This document shows positions 34,000 through 43,127 of a DNA stretch of 64,000 nt, piece by piece. Each line of letters opens with the position of its first letter. The stretch's first letter is position 1. Source of the DNA: Ferrimonas pelagia (GTDB lineage: Bacteria; Pseudomonadota; Gammaproteobacteria; Enterobacterales; Shewanellaceae); assembly GCF_039543565.1 (NCBI RefSeq), contig NZ_BAABJZ010000101.1, positions 1 through 64,000 on the forward strand, given 5' to 3'. Below the pieces are notes generated by a model that saw only the letters and a program-made list of their open reading frames with translations, was not told the DNA's origin and did no database searches. A program made the translations under genes and the position numbers.

Positions 34000-34461
34000 A
34001 TGACAGAGACAGCACCATTTTGGCATAAAGCGTTAGCGGATATGACGGAAGCAGAGTGGGAATCGCTGTGTGACGGTTGCGGCAAGTGCTGTCTGAACAA
34101 GTTGATCGATGATGACACCGAAGAGGTGCATTTTACCAACGTGGCGTGTCAGTTACTCAACCATAAGAGTTGTCAGTGCACCAAGTACGACAAGCGTTTT
34201 AAGTTTGTACCGGATTGCTACAAGGTTTCGTTGGAAAACCTGGATGAGTTGTATTGGTTCCCGCCCAGTTGTGCCTACCGCCGCCTGCATGAAGGGCGGG
34301 GCTTACCCAGCTGGCATCCGCTGCTGACTGGCAGCGGCTCAGCGATGCACGCTGCTGGGATGTCGGTACGCAACAAGGTGTTGGATGAACGTGATGTGGG
34401 CACGGAAAGTCATGTTCTGGTTGGCTGCATTGTCCGCTGGCCAGCGGAAGACATCGATTAA
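34000..34461 (+). CDS. ycgN: YcgN-family cysteine-cluster protein (UPF0260)
   Basis: A 153-residue protein. CDGCGKCCLNKLID at residues about 27-40 and CQCTKYDKRF form the conserved cysteine cluster of the YkgJ/YcgN group, thought to bind metal. LYWFPPSCAYRRLHEGRGLP and LVGCIVRWPAEDID at the end match UPF0260. Function is not established. GGCGAGGAG lies upstream of the ATG. It belongs to the same conserved minCDE-ycgL-ycgN-dsbB neighbourhood as in E. coli, here with a transglycosylase inserted. Confidence 0.92.
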   Translation: MTETAPFWHKALADMTEAEWESLCDGCGKCCLNKLIDDDTEEVHFTNVACQLLNHKSCQCTKYDKRFKFVPDCYKVSLENLDELYWFPPSCAYRRLHEGRGLPSWHPLLTGSGSAMHAAGMSVRNKVLDERDVGTESHVLVGCIVRWPAEDID

Positions 34462-34462
34462 G

Positions 34463-34487
34463 AAAAGGGGCTTTGGGCCCCTTTTTT
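34463..34487 (+). terminator. Intrinsic terminator after ycgN
   Basis: AAAAGGGGC, loop TTTGG, GCCCC, then TTTTTT starting 5 nt after the stop. Confidence 0.92.
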
Positions 34488-34948
34488 GATCTGCGTTGTG
34501 ATCAACGGAGGCTGATCGTCAGCGTTTAATCCCAAACGTTTCCAGTGCCATTCGACTCACCCTCGTGTTGAGGGCAGCCAGCGTTGTTTGTGGAACTCAT
34601 TGGGGTAAGCTCGGCCGGATCCACACGTACTGCCGTGCTGCTTCGTGGCGATCCGCGCTGCGCGTTGCTGCAGAGATATGGACAATCGCGCCAGCTCTGG
34701 GGCACTCAGGTAAAGCACAGGCGCAAGGCCGTTTTCGCCCAAGGCTCTCTAACGTGGTAGCGCGTTGGATGTGCCCGCGTTCCAAGTTGCTTCGTGTGGC
34801 AAAACCGTTTGGAAAAACAGTTTGGCAAAACAGCTTGGCACAACAGGGCATCAACCTCGCACTTGCCACAGGAGTGGGATCATCAGAGCACCGGACTGTC
34901 GGAGCAACTCATTGTGACAGCGCACGCTCGCTGGGAACGTCTTAGTGT
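34488..34948. other. Gene-free stretch with a small tandem repeat
   Basis: About 460 bp between convergent ycgN and dsbB. Several short frames exist on both strands, but none has a ribosome site, a start consistent with neighbours or a recognisable product. At 34800-34850 there are about four imperfect copies of a 13-bp unit. It could be a remnant of an inserted element. Confidence 0.5.
34800..34850. repeat. Imperfect 13-bp tandem repeat
   Basis: CAAAACCGTTTGG, AAAAACAGTTTGG, CAAAACAGCTTGG and a partial CACAACAGGGC follow one another without gaps. Confidence 0.6.
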
Positions 34949-35476
34949 TTATTTTGCCACTCTCACTAAGCGCGCTCCGGCAAACAGGCACCAAAGCGCT
35001 AGGTAGATAACAAAAACGACCACCATCCATTGTGCCATTGTGATCCCCAGCCATTGCCAAGCTTCGTCCGCGCACTGGCCCCGCGGTTGAAACAGGTTTG
35101 GCCACCATTGGTGTAATGGCATCCAGGTTGGGAAATTGGGAATATAGTCGCAGGATGGGCCGAATAGACCGACGTTTTCGGTTCCCGATTGCTTGTTGAC
35201 CAGCTCCAGCGACAGCCAAAGCCCCCAGGCTGCGCTGGCCAGCCAGGCGGCAAACCCGAATAGACTGACGAATGGATGACGCGGCAGCAAAAGGCCGAGC
35301 AGAGCCGCCAGCGCCAAGGCCAGTACGGCGACGCGAATGTAGATACAGTAGAGGCAGGGCTCAAGTTGCATTTGGTGCTGGAAGACCAGCGCGGCGGCAA
35401 AGAGGCCAAGGCAAGACAAAAGTAGAAGCAGCCAGCTAAGTCGCTGCTGGCTAAAGCGTGATAGAGCAGTCAGCAT
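34949..35476 (-). CDS. dsbB: Disulfide bond formation protein DsbB
   Basis: A 175-residue inner membrane quinone reductase that reoxidises periplasmic DsbA. Four transmembrane helices are visible. The first redox pair is in EPCLYCIYIR (C41, C44). The second periplasmic loop holds GPSCDYIP (C109) and RGQCADEAW (C135). The spacing and Arg after the CxxC match the family. The order dsbB-nhaB-fadR is conserved with E. coli. There is a 52-bp gap to nhaB on the same strand, so co-transcription is possible. Confidence 0.94.
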   Translation of the reverse strand: MLTALSRFSQQRLSWLLLLLSCLGLFAAALVFQHQMQLEPCLYCIYIRVAVLALALAALLGLLLPRHPFVSLFGFAAWLASAAWGLWLSLELVNKQSGTENVGLFGPSCDYIPNFPTWMPLHQWWPNLFQPRGQCADEAWQWLGITMAQWMVVVFVIYLALWCLFAGARLVRVAK

Positions 35477-35528
35477 AGTATTTCCATCGACAAAGAGTGG
35501 TGGTGGCGTTCATCGTACATTATCGTCA

Positions 35529-37109
35529 TTAATGACCACCGACCGGCATTACGACAGCGTGATTGGGCTGTGACAGCCAGCCTTGATCGGTCATAAAGGT
35601 CGTTGACTCGCTGAGCACCCCAAACTGGATCATCAATAATCCGACTAAGGTCAGTACGATGGTATATGGCAAAGCCAGCACCACCATCTTGCCATAAGAT
35701 AGGCGAATGAGTGGAGAAAGCGCTGAGGTTAACAAAAATAGGAACGCAGCTTGGCCATTCGGGGTTGCCACAGAGGGTAAGTTCGTCCCGGTATTGATCG
35801 CCACAGCGAGTTGCTCGAATTGACTCTGCGTGATCTCGCCAGCGAGCAGTGCCGATTTGACTTCGTTGATGTACACGGTACCGACAAAGACGTTATCGGA
35901 CACCATGGAAAGCATGCCGTTCGCTAAATAGAACATGACGGACTGGGTATTGCCTTCGAAATACAGTACCCAGGTGATCACCGGATAGAACAGCTTCTGA
36001 TCGATGATCACCCCAACGATCGCGAAGAATACGGCGAGCAGGGCAGTGAAGGGGAGGGCTTCTTCAAACGCCTTACCCAGAGAGTGTTCGTCGATAACGC
36101 CGTTAAATGAGGTGCATAAGATGATGACCGATAGGCCGATCAATCCCACTGCGGCTAGGTGCAGCGCCAGTCCGGCGATCAGCCAGATGCCAACCGCTCC
36201 CTGCACGATTAACTGCATGTTTTCTTTGTTGGTTCGGTTGGCGTCCTCATGCTCTGCGTATTCAACTAAGATCTGACGTACGGCAGGGGGTAATTCGGCA
36301 CCATAGCCAAACCATTTCAGACTTTCTACGCAGTAGCAGGTGATCAAACCGGCGATCAATACGGGAATGCTAACCGGTGCCATGCGGATAAAAAATTCGC
36401 CAAAGTCCCAGCCAGCTTGGGCGGCAATGATCAGGTTCTGTGGCTCCCCGACCATGGTACAGACTCCCCCCAGCGCCGTTCCCACACCAGCGTGCATCAT
36501 TAGGTTGCGAAGAAAGGCGCGAAACTGCTCAAGATCGTCTTTGCGGAGTTCCAGCTCCTCATCGCTGTTGTGATCGTGATGCTGACTGAACCCCTTACCT
36601 GATGCCACTTTGTGATAGATCGAATAGAAGCCGACGGCCACGCTGATCACCACCGCGATCACGGTCAGCGCATCGAGGAAAGCGGAGAGAAACGCGGACG
36701 CCAGACAAAAAGCCAGAGAGAGGAGTCGTTTGGATTTGAGTTTGGTGACCAACTTGGTGAAGACGAACAGCAGCAATTGCTTCATAAAGTAGATGCCGGC
36801 GACCATAAATATGAGCAACAACAAGACTTCTAGGTTGGCTTCGAGCTCATGTAGGACCTGGGTTGGTGTGGTCATACCAATGGCGACGGCCTCAATCGCC
36901 AGCAATCCGCCGGGTTGCAGGGGGTAACATTTCAGCGCCATTGCTAAGGTAAAGATGAATTCGACCACTAAGACCCAGCCTGCAACAAACGGGTCGGCGT
37001 AAAAAAGGACGGGATTAATCAACAAAAAGATAAGAATGGCCGCTTTATACCACTTCGGTGCATTGCCCAAAAAGTTGTGAATGAAAGCCTGCCGTAGCGT
37101 TAGCGCCAT
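35529..37109 (-). CDS. nhaB: Na+/H+ antiporter NhaB
   Basis: A 526-residue inner membrane antiporter with about 12 transmembrane helices. The N-terminus NFLGNAPKWYKAAILIFLLINP is the usual NhaB start. Family motifs include FLSAFLDALTVIAVVISVAVGFY and GGVCTMVGEPQNLIIAAQAGWDF, and SMVSDNVFVGTVYINEVK and ATPNGQAAFLFLLTSALSPL occur near the end. It exports sodium in exchange for protons, for pH and salt homeostasis. It is divergent from fadR with 278 bp between. Confidence 0.95.
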   Translation of the reverse strand: MALTLRQAFIHNFLGNAPKWYKAAILIFLLINPVLFYADPFVAGWVLVVEFIFTLAMALKCYPLQPGGLLAIEAVAIGMTTPTQVLHELEANLEVLLLLIFMVAGIYFMKQLLLFVFTKLVTKLKSKRLLSLAFCLASAFLSAFLDALTVIAVVISVAVGFYSIYHKVASGKGFSQHHDHNSDEELELRKDDLEQFRAFLRNLMMHAGVGTALGGVCTMVGEPQNLIIAAQAGWDFGEFFIRMAPVSIPVLIAGLITCYCVESLKWFGYGAELPPAVRQILVEYAEHEDANRTNKENMQLIVQGAVGIWLIAGLALHLAAVGLIGLSVIILCTSFNGVIDEHSLGKAFEEALPFTALLAVFFAIVGVIIDQKLFYPVITWVLYFEGNTQSVMFYLANGMLSMVSDNVFVGTVYINEVKSALLAGEITQSQFEQLAVAINTGTNLPSVATPNGQAAFLFLLTSALSPLIRLSYGKMVVLALPYTIVLTLVGLLMIQFGVLSESTTFMTDQGWLSQPNHAVVMPVGGH

Positions 37110-37311
37110 AGCGTCCTCGAATTGTTGTGCTTACGCGGCACCTATTGCGGGTAAGCTGGTTTTGGTGGTGGGATTTTAACGATTCATGGTCATTTGGCAA
37201 CGACCTATTCACAATTGAGACCTGTGTGATGCAATTATCAGCAGGAAGTGACCGGGATATTGACAGAGATCGCACTGAACTGGTCGTGAACGGTTGAAAC
37301 TTGCCTTTTAC

Positions 37312-37342
37312 TTTCCATTTCGGGTCGCTCTGGTATGATCAG
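37312..37342 (+). promoter_or_regulatory. fadR promoter with possible FadR site
   Basis: TGGTATGAT at 37331-37339 is an extended -10 element; TTTCCA at 37312-37317 is a weak -35 at 16-bp spacing. CTGGTATGATCAG (37330-37342) resembles half of the FadR operator and has partial dyad symmetry, suggesting autoregulation (inference). Confidence 0.4.
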
Positions 37343-37387
37343 CAGACAACTAAAAATGCGATAACAAGATTAACAGGCTGCCGTACA

Positions 37388-38107
37388 ATGATTATTAAAG
37401 CCCAAAGTCCCGCCGGATTTGCCGAGGAATATATCGTCAAGTCCATCTGGAATAACAAGTTCCCACCAGGTTCTATCCTCCCGGCAGAACGTGAGCTGTC
37501 GGAATTGATTGGAGTGACCCGCACAACGCTGCGAGAAGTGTTACAGCGATTGGCTCGCGATGGCTGGTTGACTATCCAACACGGCAAACCCACCCAAGTG
37601 AACAACTTTTGGGAAACCTCGGGTTTGAATATCCTCGAGACCATTGCCCGTCTCGATCAGGACGGAGTGCCGGAGTTGATGGATCAACTGCTGGCGGCGC
37701 GAACCAATATCAGCGGGATCTATACGCGATCCGCCGTTCGCAATAGCCCAGCCAAGGTTCGTGAGTTGCTGGCCCAGGTCGAGTCGCTCGAGGAGGATGG
37801 GGCGGCCTATGCTGAGTTCGACTATCGTCTGAATCACTCGCTGGCATTCGCATCGGGTAACCCGATCTACTCTTTGATCCTTAATGGATTTAAGGGCTTG
37901 TACAGCCGTGTCGGTAAGTATTACTTCAGCTATCCGGAAGGCCGTGAAGTCGCTCGTAACTATTACCTGGCATTGGATGCGTTAACCGTTAAGGGTGATG
38001 TGGAAGGTGTACTGCCATTAGTACGCCAGCATGGCATGGAGTCCGGTCGTGTTTGGCAGCAGATCCGCGGCGATATGCCAAAGGATATCGCCGAGACCAA
38101 TGTGTAA
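37388..38107 (+). CDS. fadR: Fatty acid metabolism regulator FadR
   Basis: 239 residues from the ATG at 37388, the same length as the E. coli protein; a longer frame from 37301 is rejected. The GntR-type winged helix has PPGSILPAERELSELIGVTRTTLREVLQRL, quoted in parts: LPAERELSELIGVTRTTLRE is the recognition region. A C-terminal helical acyl-CoA binding domain follows, with GLYSRVGKYYFSYPEGR. FadR represses beta-oxidation genes and activates unsaturated fatty-acid synthesis; long-chain acyl-CoA releases it. The two fadD genes in this window are expected targets. Confidence 0.95.
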   Translation: MIIKAQSPAGFAEEYIVKSIWNNKFPPGSILPAERELSELIGVTRTTLREVLQRLARDGWLTIQHGKPTQVNNFWETSGLNILETIARLDQDGVPELMDQLLAARTNISGIYTRSAVRNSPAKVRELLAQVESLEEDGAAYAEFDYRLNHSLAFASGNPIYSLILNGFKGLYSRVGKYYFSYPEGREVARNYYLALDALTVKGDVEGVLPLVRQHGMESGRVWQQIRGDMPKDIAETNV

Positions 38108-38110
38108 CGA

Positions 38111-39613
38111 TTAATCGCTGGTAGGGCAACGCGCGAGCAACTCCGCGTTGCCGTTGTCTTTCTCCTCTTCAAGTCGCACATCGAACCCCCACAGTCGGTG
38201 CAGGTGTTTAACCACCTCATGGTGACTGTCCGCCAGTGGCGTACGATCTTGTGGGGTATAGCGCAAGGTGAGACTGCGATCGCCGCGCACTTTCACATTC
38301 CAGACCTGAATATTCGGTTCCAAGTTGCTTAGGTTGTACTGTTTCGCCATGGCGGAGCGGACTTCTTGATACCCGGTTTCATCATGGATAGCGCCGATCT
38401 CTAGGTAGTTCTTACGATCGTCATCGTGGATCTGGAACAATCGGAACTGGCGGATCAATTTGGGCGAAAGGTACTGGGCTATAAAGCTTTCGTCTTTGAA
38501 GTTTTGCATCGCAAAGTGTACGGCATCTAACCAGTTACTCCCAGCGAGCTCGGGGAACCACTCTTTGTCTTCCTCGTCAGGCTGCTCACAGATCCGTCGT
38601 ATATCCTGAAACATGGCGAAGCCGAGTGCATAAGGGTTGATCCCGCTGTAGTAGGGGCTGTTGTAGGGGGGTTGAGCCACAACATTGGTATGGCTTTGTA
38701 AAAACTCCAGCATAAACCGGTCGGTGACAAGCCCTTCGTCATACATATGATTGAGGATGGTGTAATGCCAGAAGGTCGCCCAGCCTTCGTTCATGACTTG
38801 GGTCTGTTTCTGCGGATAGAAGTACTGTGAGATCTTACGAACGATCCGCACCAGTTCGCGCTGCCATGATTCTAACAGTGGGGCGTTCTTCTCGATGAAG
38901 TAGAGAATATTCTCTTGAGGTTCGGCGGGAAACCGCACCTCTTCTTCGGCTTTTTCCTCGGCCATATTGCGAGGCAGCGTGCGCCACAGATCATTGACCT
39001 GACTTTGCAGATACTCCTCTCGTTCTTTTTGCCGTTGTTTTTCCTCTCGTAGTGAGATCTCAGCGGGGCGCTTATATCGATCGACGCCCAGATTCATCAG
39101 CGCATGGCAGGAGTCGATGATCTCCTCGACGGCGTCGATCCCATGCTGGCGTTCGCACTCGGCGATGTAGTTTTTTGCAAAGACTAAATAGTCGATGATG
39201 GAATCCGCATCGGTCCAGGTACGAAACAGGTAGTTGCCCTTAAAAAAGCTGTTATGGCCATAACAGGCATGCGCCATCACTAAGGCTTGCATCGTGATGG
39301 TGTTCTCTTCCATGAGATAGGCAATACAGGGATTGGAGTTGATCACGATCTCGTAAGCCAGCCCCATCTCACCCCGTTTGTAGTGACGCTCGGTTTCGAT
39401 GAACTTCTTACCAAAGGACCAATGGGCATACCCTATCGGCATACCAACACTGGCATAGGCGTCCATCATCTGTTCGGCCGTGATCACCTCGATCTGATTG
39501 GGGTAGCTGTCGAGCCGGTAATGCTCGGCGATGCGAGCGATCTCGACTTGATACTGCTCCAGTAGCGGAAAGGTCCAGTCAGGTCCGTCTGAAAGTGTGG
39601 TACGTTCAGTCAT
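38111..39613 (-). CDS. SpoVR family protein (YcgB)
   Basis: 500 residues from the ATG at 39613, preceded by GAGGGGAGG; a TTG start at 39631 would swallow that ribosome site. Conserved blocks include WSFGKKFIETERHYKRGEMGL, HACYGHNSFFKGNY, NEGWATFWHYTILNHMYDEG and SPYYSGINPYALGFAMFQDI (each quoted in shortened form elsewhere). The family is linked to spore cortex formation in Bacillus and to starvation response in enterobacteria, but the molecular activity is unknown. It is the third gene of prkA-yeaH-spoVR. Its stop is 3 nt from the convergent fadR stop, with no room for a terminator. Confidence 0.92.
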   Translation of the reverse strand: MTERTTLSDGPDWTFPLLEQYQVEIARIAEHYRLDSYPNQIEVITAEQMMDAYASVGMPIGYAHWSFGKKFIETERHYKRGEMGLAYEIVINSNPCIAYLMEENTITMQALVMAHACYGHNSFFKGNYLFRTWTDADSIIDYLVFAKNYIAECERQHGIDAVEEIIDSCHALMNLGVDRYKRPAEISLREEKQRQKEREEYLQSQVNDLWRTLPRNMAEEKAEEEVRFPAEPQENILYFIEKNAPLLESWQRELVRIVRKISQYFYPQKQTQVMNEGWATFWHYTILNHMYDEGLVTDRFMLEFLQSHTNVVAQPPYNSPYYSGINPYALGFAMFQDIRRICEQPDEEDKEWFPELAGSNWLDAVHFAMQNFKDESFIAQYLSPKLIRQFRLFQIHDDDRKNYLEIGAIHDETGYQEVRSAMAKQYNLSNLEPNIQVWNVKVRGDRSLTLRYTPQDRTPLADSHHEVVKHLHRLWGFDVRLEEEKDNGNAELLARCPTSD

Positions 39614-39634
39614 CGTCGCGCCTCCCCTCAATGA

Positions 39635-40906
39635 TTATGCCGCTTGTTGTTTTTTAAACAGCTCTCGGAATACCGGATAGATATCCTCCACTGAGCGAAT
39701 ATGCTGTAACGCGAAGTGAGGGTTGCTGCCCGCCAACGCTTCGTATTCACGCCAGAGGGTCTGATGTGCTCGGTTGGTGATCTCGATGTAGGTGAAATAG
39801 CGGCACACCGGAAGCAACTTTTTGTCCAATAATTCACGGCATTGGGGCGAATCATCGGCCCAGTTATCGCCATCGGATGCCTGAGCGGCGTAGATATTCC
39901 ACTCGTCCGCCGGGTAGCGCTCCTGCTGGATCTCATGCATCAGCTTCAGTGCACTGGACACGATGGTCCCACCGGTTTCCTGACTGTAGAAAAACTCATG
40001 CTCATCGACCTCTTTGGCCTGAGTATGATGGCGAATAAACACGACATCCAAAGACTTATAGGTGCGGGTTAAAAACAGATAGAGCAAGATGTAGAACCGT
40101 TTGGCCATGTCCTTGGTGGCTTGATCCATCGAGCCCGACACATCCATCAGGCAGAACATCACCGCCTTGGAGGTGGGTACTGGACGTTTCACAAAGGCGT
40201 TATAGCGAAGGTCAAAGGTATCGATGAATGGCACGGCGTCGATCTTACGCTGCAGCGCTGCGATCTCTTCTTCTAGCTGTTTGATGGTGTCGGCGCACGA
40301 GCCCGGAGTATCGAGCAGTTTCGCCAGCTCCTGCTCCAGCTCGGCTTTTCGGCGTCGCTTACTGCCGGACATGGCTGTGCGCCGCGCCAGTGACTGGCGT
40401 AATGACCGGACGATATGAATATTGGCCGGTACGCCATCGGTAGTGACCCCGGCCCTGAAGGTCTTAAACTCGACGAGTTTATCCAAGCTGTTTTGCTGCA
40501 GGTTGGGCAGGGCCAGATCGTCAAACAGCATATCCAGGTATTCGTCTTTGGAGATATCAAAGACGAAGTCGTCCTGACCTTCGCCGGTGTCAGACGCTTG
40601 GCCTTCACCCGCGCCGCCACCGCCACCACCGGGGGGGCGCTCGATCCGGTCACCGCGGGTGAACTGATCATTCCCGGGGTGCACGCGCTGACGATCACCG
40701 CCTGAGCCATGATGGAACACAGGTTCGGTGATGTTCTTGGCTGGGATGCTGATCTTTTCACCGCTGGTGACATCAGTGACACTGCGTTTGGTCACTGAGT
40801 CCGAGACGGCTTTCTTAATTTGCTGTTTATAACGTCGCAGAAAGCGCTGTCGATTTACCGTGCTCTTTCCTTTGGCGTTTAACCGACGATCAATAAAATG
40901 CGCCAT
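39635..40906 (-). CDS. YeaH/YhbH family protein (DUF444)
   Basis: A 423-residue protein. The N-terminal part is basic (FLRRYKQQIKKAVSDSV) with a glycine-rich segment (PPGGGGGGAGEGQ). The C-terminal half is a von Willebrand A-like domain with MIDAS-type MFCLMDVSGSMDQATKDMAKRF and AQASDGDNWADDSP. It is always found with PrkA and SpoVR; it is presumed to act with the PrkA kinase in stationary-phase and nitrogen-starvation physiology. It is the second gene in the operon, 21 nt downstream of prkA and 21 nt upstream of the spoVR ATG. Confidence 0.93.
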   Translation of the reverse strand: MAHFIDRRLNAKGKSTVNRQRFLRRYKQQIKKAVSDSVTKRSVTDVTSGEKISIPAKNITEPVFHHGSGGDRQRVHPGNDQFTRGDRIERPPGGGGGGAGEGQASDTGEGQDDFVFDISKDEYLDMLFDDLALPNLQQNSLDKLVEFKTFRAGVTTDGVPANIHIVRSLRQSLARRTAMSGSKRRRKAELEQELAKLLDTPGSCADTIKQLEEEIAALQRKIDAVPFIDTFDLRYNAFVKRPVPTSKAVMFCLMDVSGSMDQATKDMAKRFYILLYLFLTRTYKSLDVVFIRHHTQAKEVDEHEFFYSQETGGTIVSSALKLMHEIQQERYPADEWNIYAAQASDGDNWADDSPQCRELLDKKLLPVCRYFTYIEITNRAHQTLWREYEALAGSNPHFALQHIRSVEDIYPVFRELFKKQQAA

Positions 40907-40927
40907 ACCCGGAACTCCTCATAGTCG

Positions 40928-42862
40928 TTAACTGGACTTGCGGACACGTAGGTACCACTCGGACAGTAATCGAACCTGCTTTCGGGTATATCCCTTCTCC
41001 ATCATGCGATCGACAAAGTCGTCGTGTTTCTTTTGCTCATCCAATGAGGTCTTGGTGTTGAAGGAGATCACCGGCAACAGATCTTCGGTGTTGGAGAACA
41101 TTTTCTTCTCAATGACCGAGCGCAGTTTCTCGTAACTGGTCCAGTTCGGATTCTTGCCGCCGTGGTTGGCGCGGGCCCGCAGTACGAAGTTGACGATCTC
41201 GTTACGAAAGTCCTTCGGGTTGCTTATGCCTGCGGGTTTCTCGATCTTTTCCAGTTCGGCGTTGAGCGCGGCGCGGTCGAACAGTTGCCCGGTTTCAGGA
41301 TCACGATATTCCTGATCCTGGATCCAGAAGTCGGCATAGGTCACGTAGCGATCAAAGATGTTTTGGCCGTATTCGGAGTAGGATTCCAGATACGCAGTTT
41401 GGATCTCCTTGCCGATGAATTCGACGTATTTGGGGATCAGATAACCTTTCAGGTGCTCGAGATATTTCTCGGCGATCTCGCCTTGGAACTGCTCGCGCTC
41501 GATCTGCTTTTCCAGGACATAAAACAGGTGGACTGGGTTGGCAGCTACCTCGGTATGATCGAAGTTAAAGACGCGGGACAAGATCTTAAAGGCGAAGCGG
41601 GTTGAGAGACCGTTCATGCCCTCATCGACGCCGGCAAAGTCGCGGTACTCTTGATGCGATTTGGCCTTGGGATCGGTGTCCTTCAGGGTTTCGCCATCAT
41701 AAACCCGCATCTTCGAGTAAATGGACGAGTTCTCAGGGTCTTTTAGTCGTGACAGAACACTGAATTGGCTGAGGATCTTCAAAGTGCCCGGGGCACACTG
41801 AGCTTGCGATAGCTCTGAGCTTTCGAGCAGCTTTTCGTAGATCTTTTGTTCTTCTGACAGGCGCAGGCAGTAAGGCACTTTGACGATGTAGACACGGTCA
41901 AGGAAGGCTTCGTTGTTTTTGTTATTGCGGAAGGTCTGCCATTCTGATTCATTCGAGTGCGCTAGGATGATGCCACTGTAGGGCAGGGCAGATAACCCTT
42001 CGGTGCCGTTGTAGTTGCCTTCCTGTGTCGCGGTAAGCAGTGGGTGCAATACCTTGATCGGCGCCTTAAACATCTCAACGAATTCCATGATCCCTTGGTT
42101 GGCTTTACACAAGGCACCAGAGTAGGAGTACGCGTCGGCATCGTCCTGAGCGAAATGTTCTAGCTGGCGAATGTCGACTTTACCGACCAAGGAGGAGATA
42201 TCCTGGTTGTTTTCATCACCGGGTTCGGTTTTGGCGACGGCGATCTGATCCAGCACCGACGGGTAAACTTTGGCGACGCGGAATTGGCTAATATCACCGC
42301 CAAAGTCATGCAGGCGCTTGGCAGCCCAGGGTGACATGACATTGCGTAGATACCGGTTTGGTACGCCGTATTCGGACTTGAGGATCCCGCCATCTTCTTC
42401 TAAATCGAACAAACACAGAGGGTGATCGTTGACTGGGCTGCGTTGACCATTCGCGGTTAGGACGTAGATGGGGATCTTGCAGATCAGCTTTTTCAGCTTT
42501 TCAGCCAGCGAAGACTTACCGCCACCGACGGGACCCAGCAGATAGAGGATCTGCTTTGATTCTTCGAGCCCTTGAGCCGAGTGCTTTAGATAGGAAACAA
42601 TCTGCTCAATCGCTTCCTCCATACCATAAAATTCGGAAAATGCCGGATATCGAGGCACGACCCGGTTGCTGAATATCCGTGACAGACGGGGATCCAGTGC
42701 GGTATCCACCATTTCGGGTTCACCGATGGCCATTAAAAGCCTTTCCGATCCCGTTGCATAGGCGCTGCGATCCGTTTTACACAGTTCTAGAAAATCCTGC
42801 AGGCTGTAGTCTTCGTCGCGGGTTTGTTCGTAACGATGCTGATAATGCTCAAAGATGCTCAT
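40928..42862 (-). CDS. PrkA serine protein kinase (YeaG)
   Basis: 644 residues from the ATG at 42862, the length of E. coli YeaG; the upstream in-frame extension is rejected as it crosses a palindrome and lacks a ribosome site. An AAA+ domain carries Walker A LLGPVGGGKSSLAEKLKK, and the C-terminal PrkA domain (from about residue 430) has kinase-like segments. Reported roles are Ser/Thr kinase or ATPase activity in sporulation and starvation. It is the first gene of the prkA-yeaH-spoVR operon. A 17-bp perfect palindrome stands 29 bp upstream of the start. Confidence 0.94.
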   Translation of the reverse strand: MSIFEHYQHRYEQTRDEDYSLQDFLELCKTDRSAYATGSERLLMAIGEPEMVDTALDPRLSRIFSNRVVPRYPAFSEFYGMEEAIEQIVSYLKHSAQGLEESKQILYLLGPVGGGKSSLAEKLKKLICKIPIYVLTANGQRSPVNDHPLCLFDLEEDGGILKSEYGVPNRYLRNVMSPWAAKRLHDFGGDISQFRVAKVYPSVLDQIAVAKTEPGDENNQDISSLVGKVDIRQLEHFAQDDADAYSYSGALCKANQGIMEFVEMFKAPIKVLHPLLTATQEGNYNGTEGLSALPYSGIILAHSNESEWQTFRNNKNNEAFLDRVYIVKVPYCLRLSEEQKIYEKLLESSELSQAQCAPGTLKILSQFSVLSRLKDPENSSIYSKMRVYDGETLKDTDPKAKSHQEYRDFAGVDEGMNGLSTRFAFKILSRVFNFDHTEVAANPVHLFYVLEKQIEREQFQGEIAEKYLEHLKGYLIPKYVEFIGKEIQTAYLESYSEYGQNIFDRYVTYADFWIQDQEYRDPETGQLFDRAALNAELEKIEKPAGISNPKDFRNEIVNFVLRARANHGGKNPNWTSYEKLRSVIEKKMFSNTEDLLPVISFNTKTSLDEQKKHDDFVDRMMEKGYTRKQVRLLSEWYLRVRKSS

Positions 42863-42890
42863 GTGCCACCCCCCAAATCGGAAAATGTAA

Positions 42891-42907
42891 GTGAAGGTGA
42901 CCTTCAC
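42891..42907. promoter_or_regulatory. Perfect palindrome before prkA
   Basis: GTGAAGGT-G-ACCTTCAC, 8-bp perfect arms, in the leader region of the prkA operon. I do not recognise the regulator. Confidence 0.5.
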
Positions 42908-43082
42908 GATCGTCCCTCTCACAAAGCGTAGACTGAAAAGACTTAATAGATTCAATAAAAAAAAGAAAAGAATCGGATCGTGTCGATGCCCTGCATCGTG
43001 TTGGTTCATCTCACTGTTCAGGCGTTTGATCAGTAGACCCGTTGAGGCGAGTTGAAGTTGCATTTAGTTTGTTATAAGCAGC

Positions 43083-43105
43083 AAAAAGGGCCCTTTCGGG
43101 CCCTT
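43083..43105 (-). terminator. Intrinsic terminator after sodB
   Basis: AAGGGCCC, TTTC, GGGCCCTT; on the minus strand T residues follow. It lies 23 nt past the sodB stop and insulates the prkA operon downstream. Confidence 0.92.
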
Positions 43106-43127
43106 CGATTTGATTGCAATGCTTGGC

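Noticed and set aside
34565..34945. Open frames on both strands between ycgN and dsbB
   Set aside because: No ribosome site, no domain and Cys/Ser/Arg-rich composition. Overlapping frames on both strands suggest chance.
42863..43063. N-terminal extension of PrkA by 67 codons
   Set aside because: The internal ATG at 42862 gives the family length of 644. The extension covers a palindrome and a non-conserved hydrophobic stretch.
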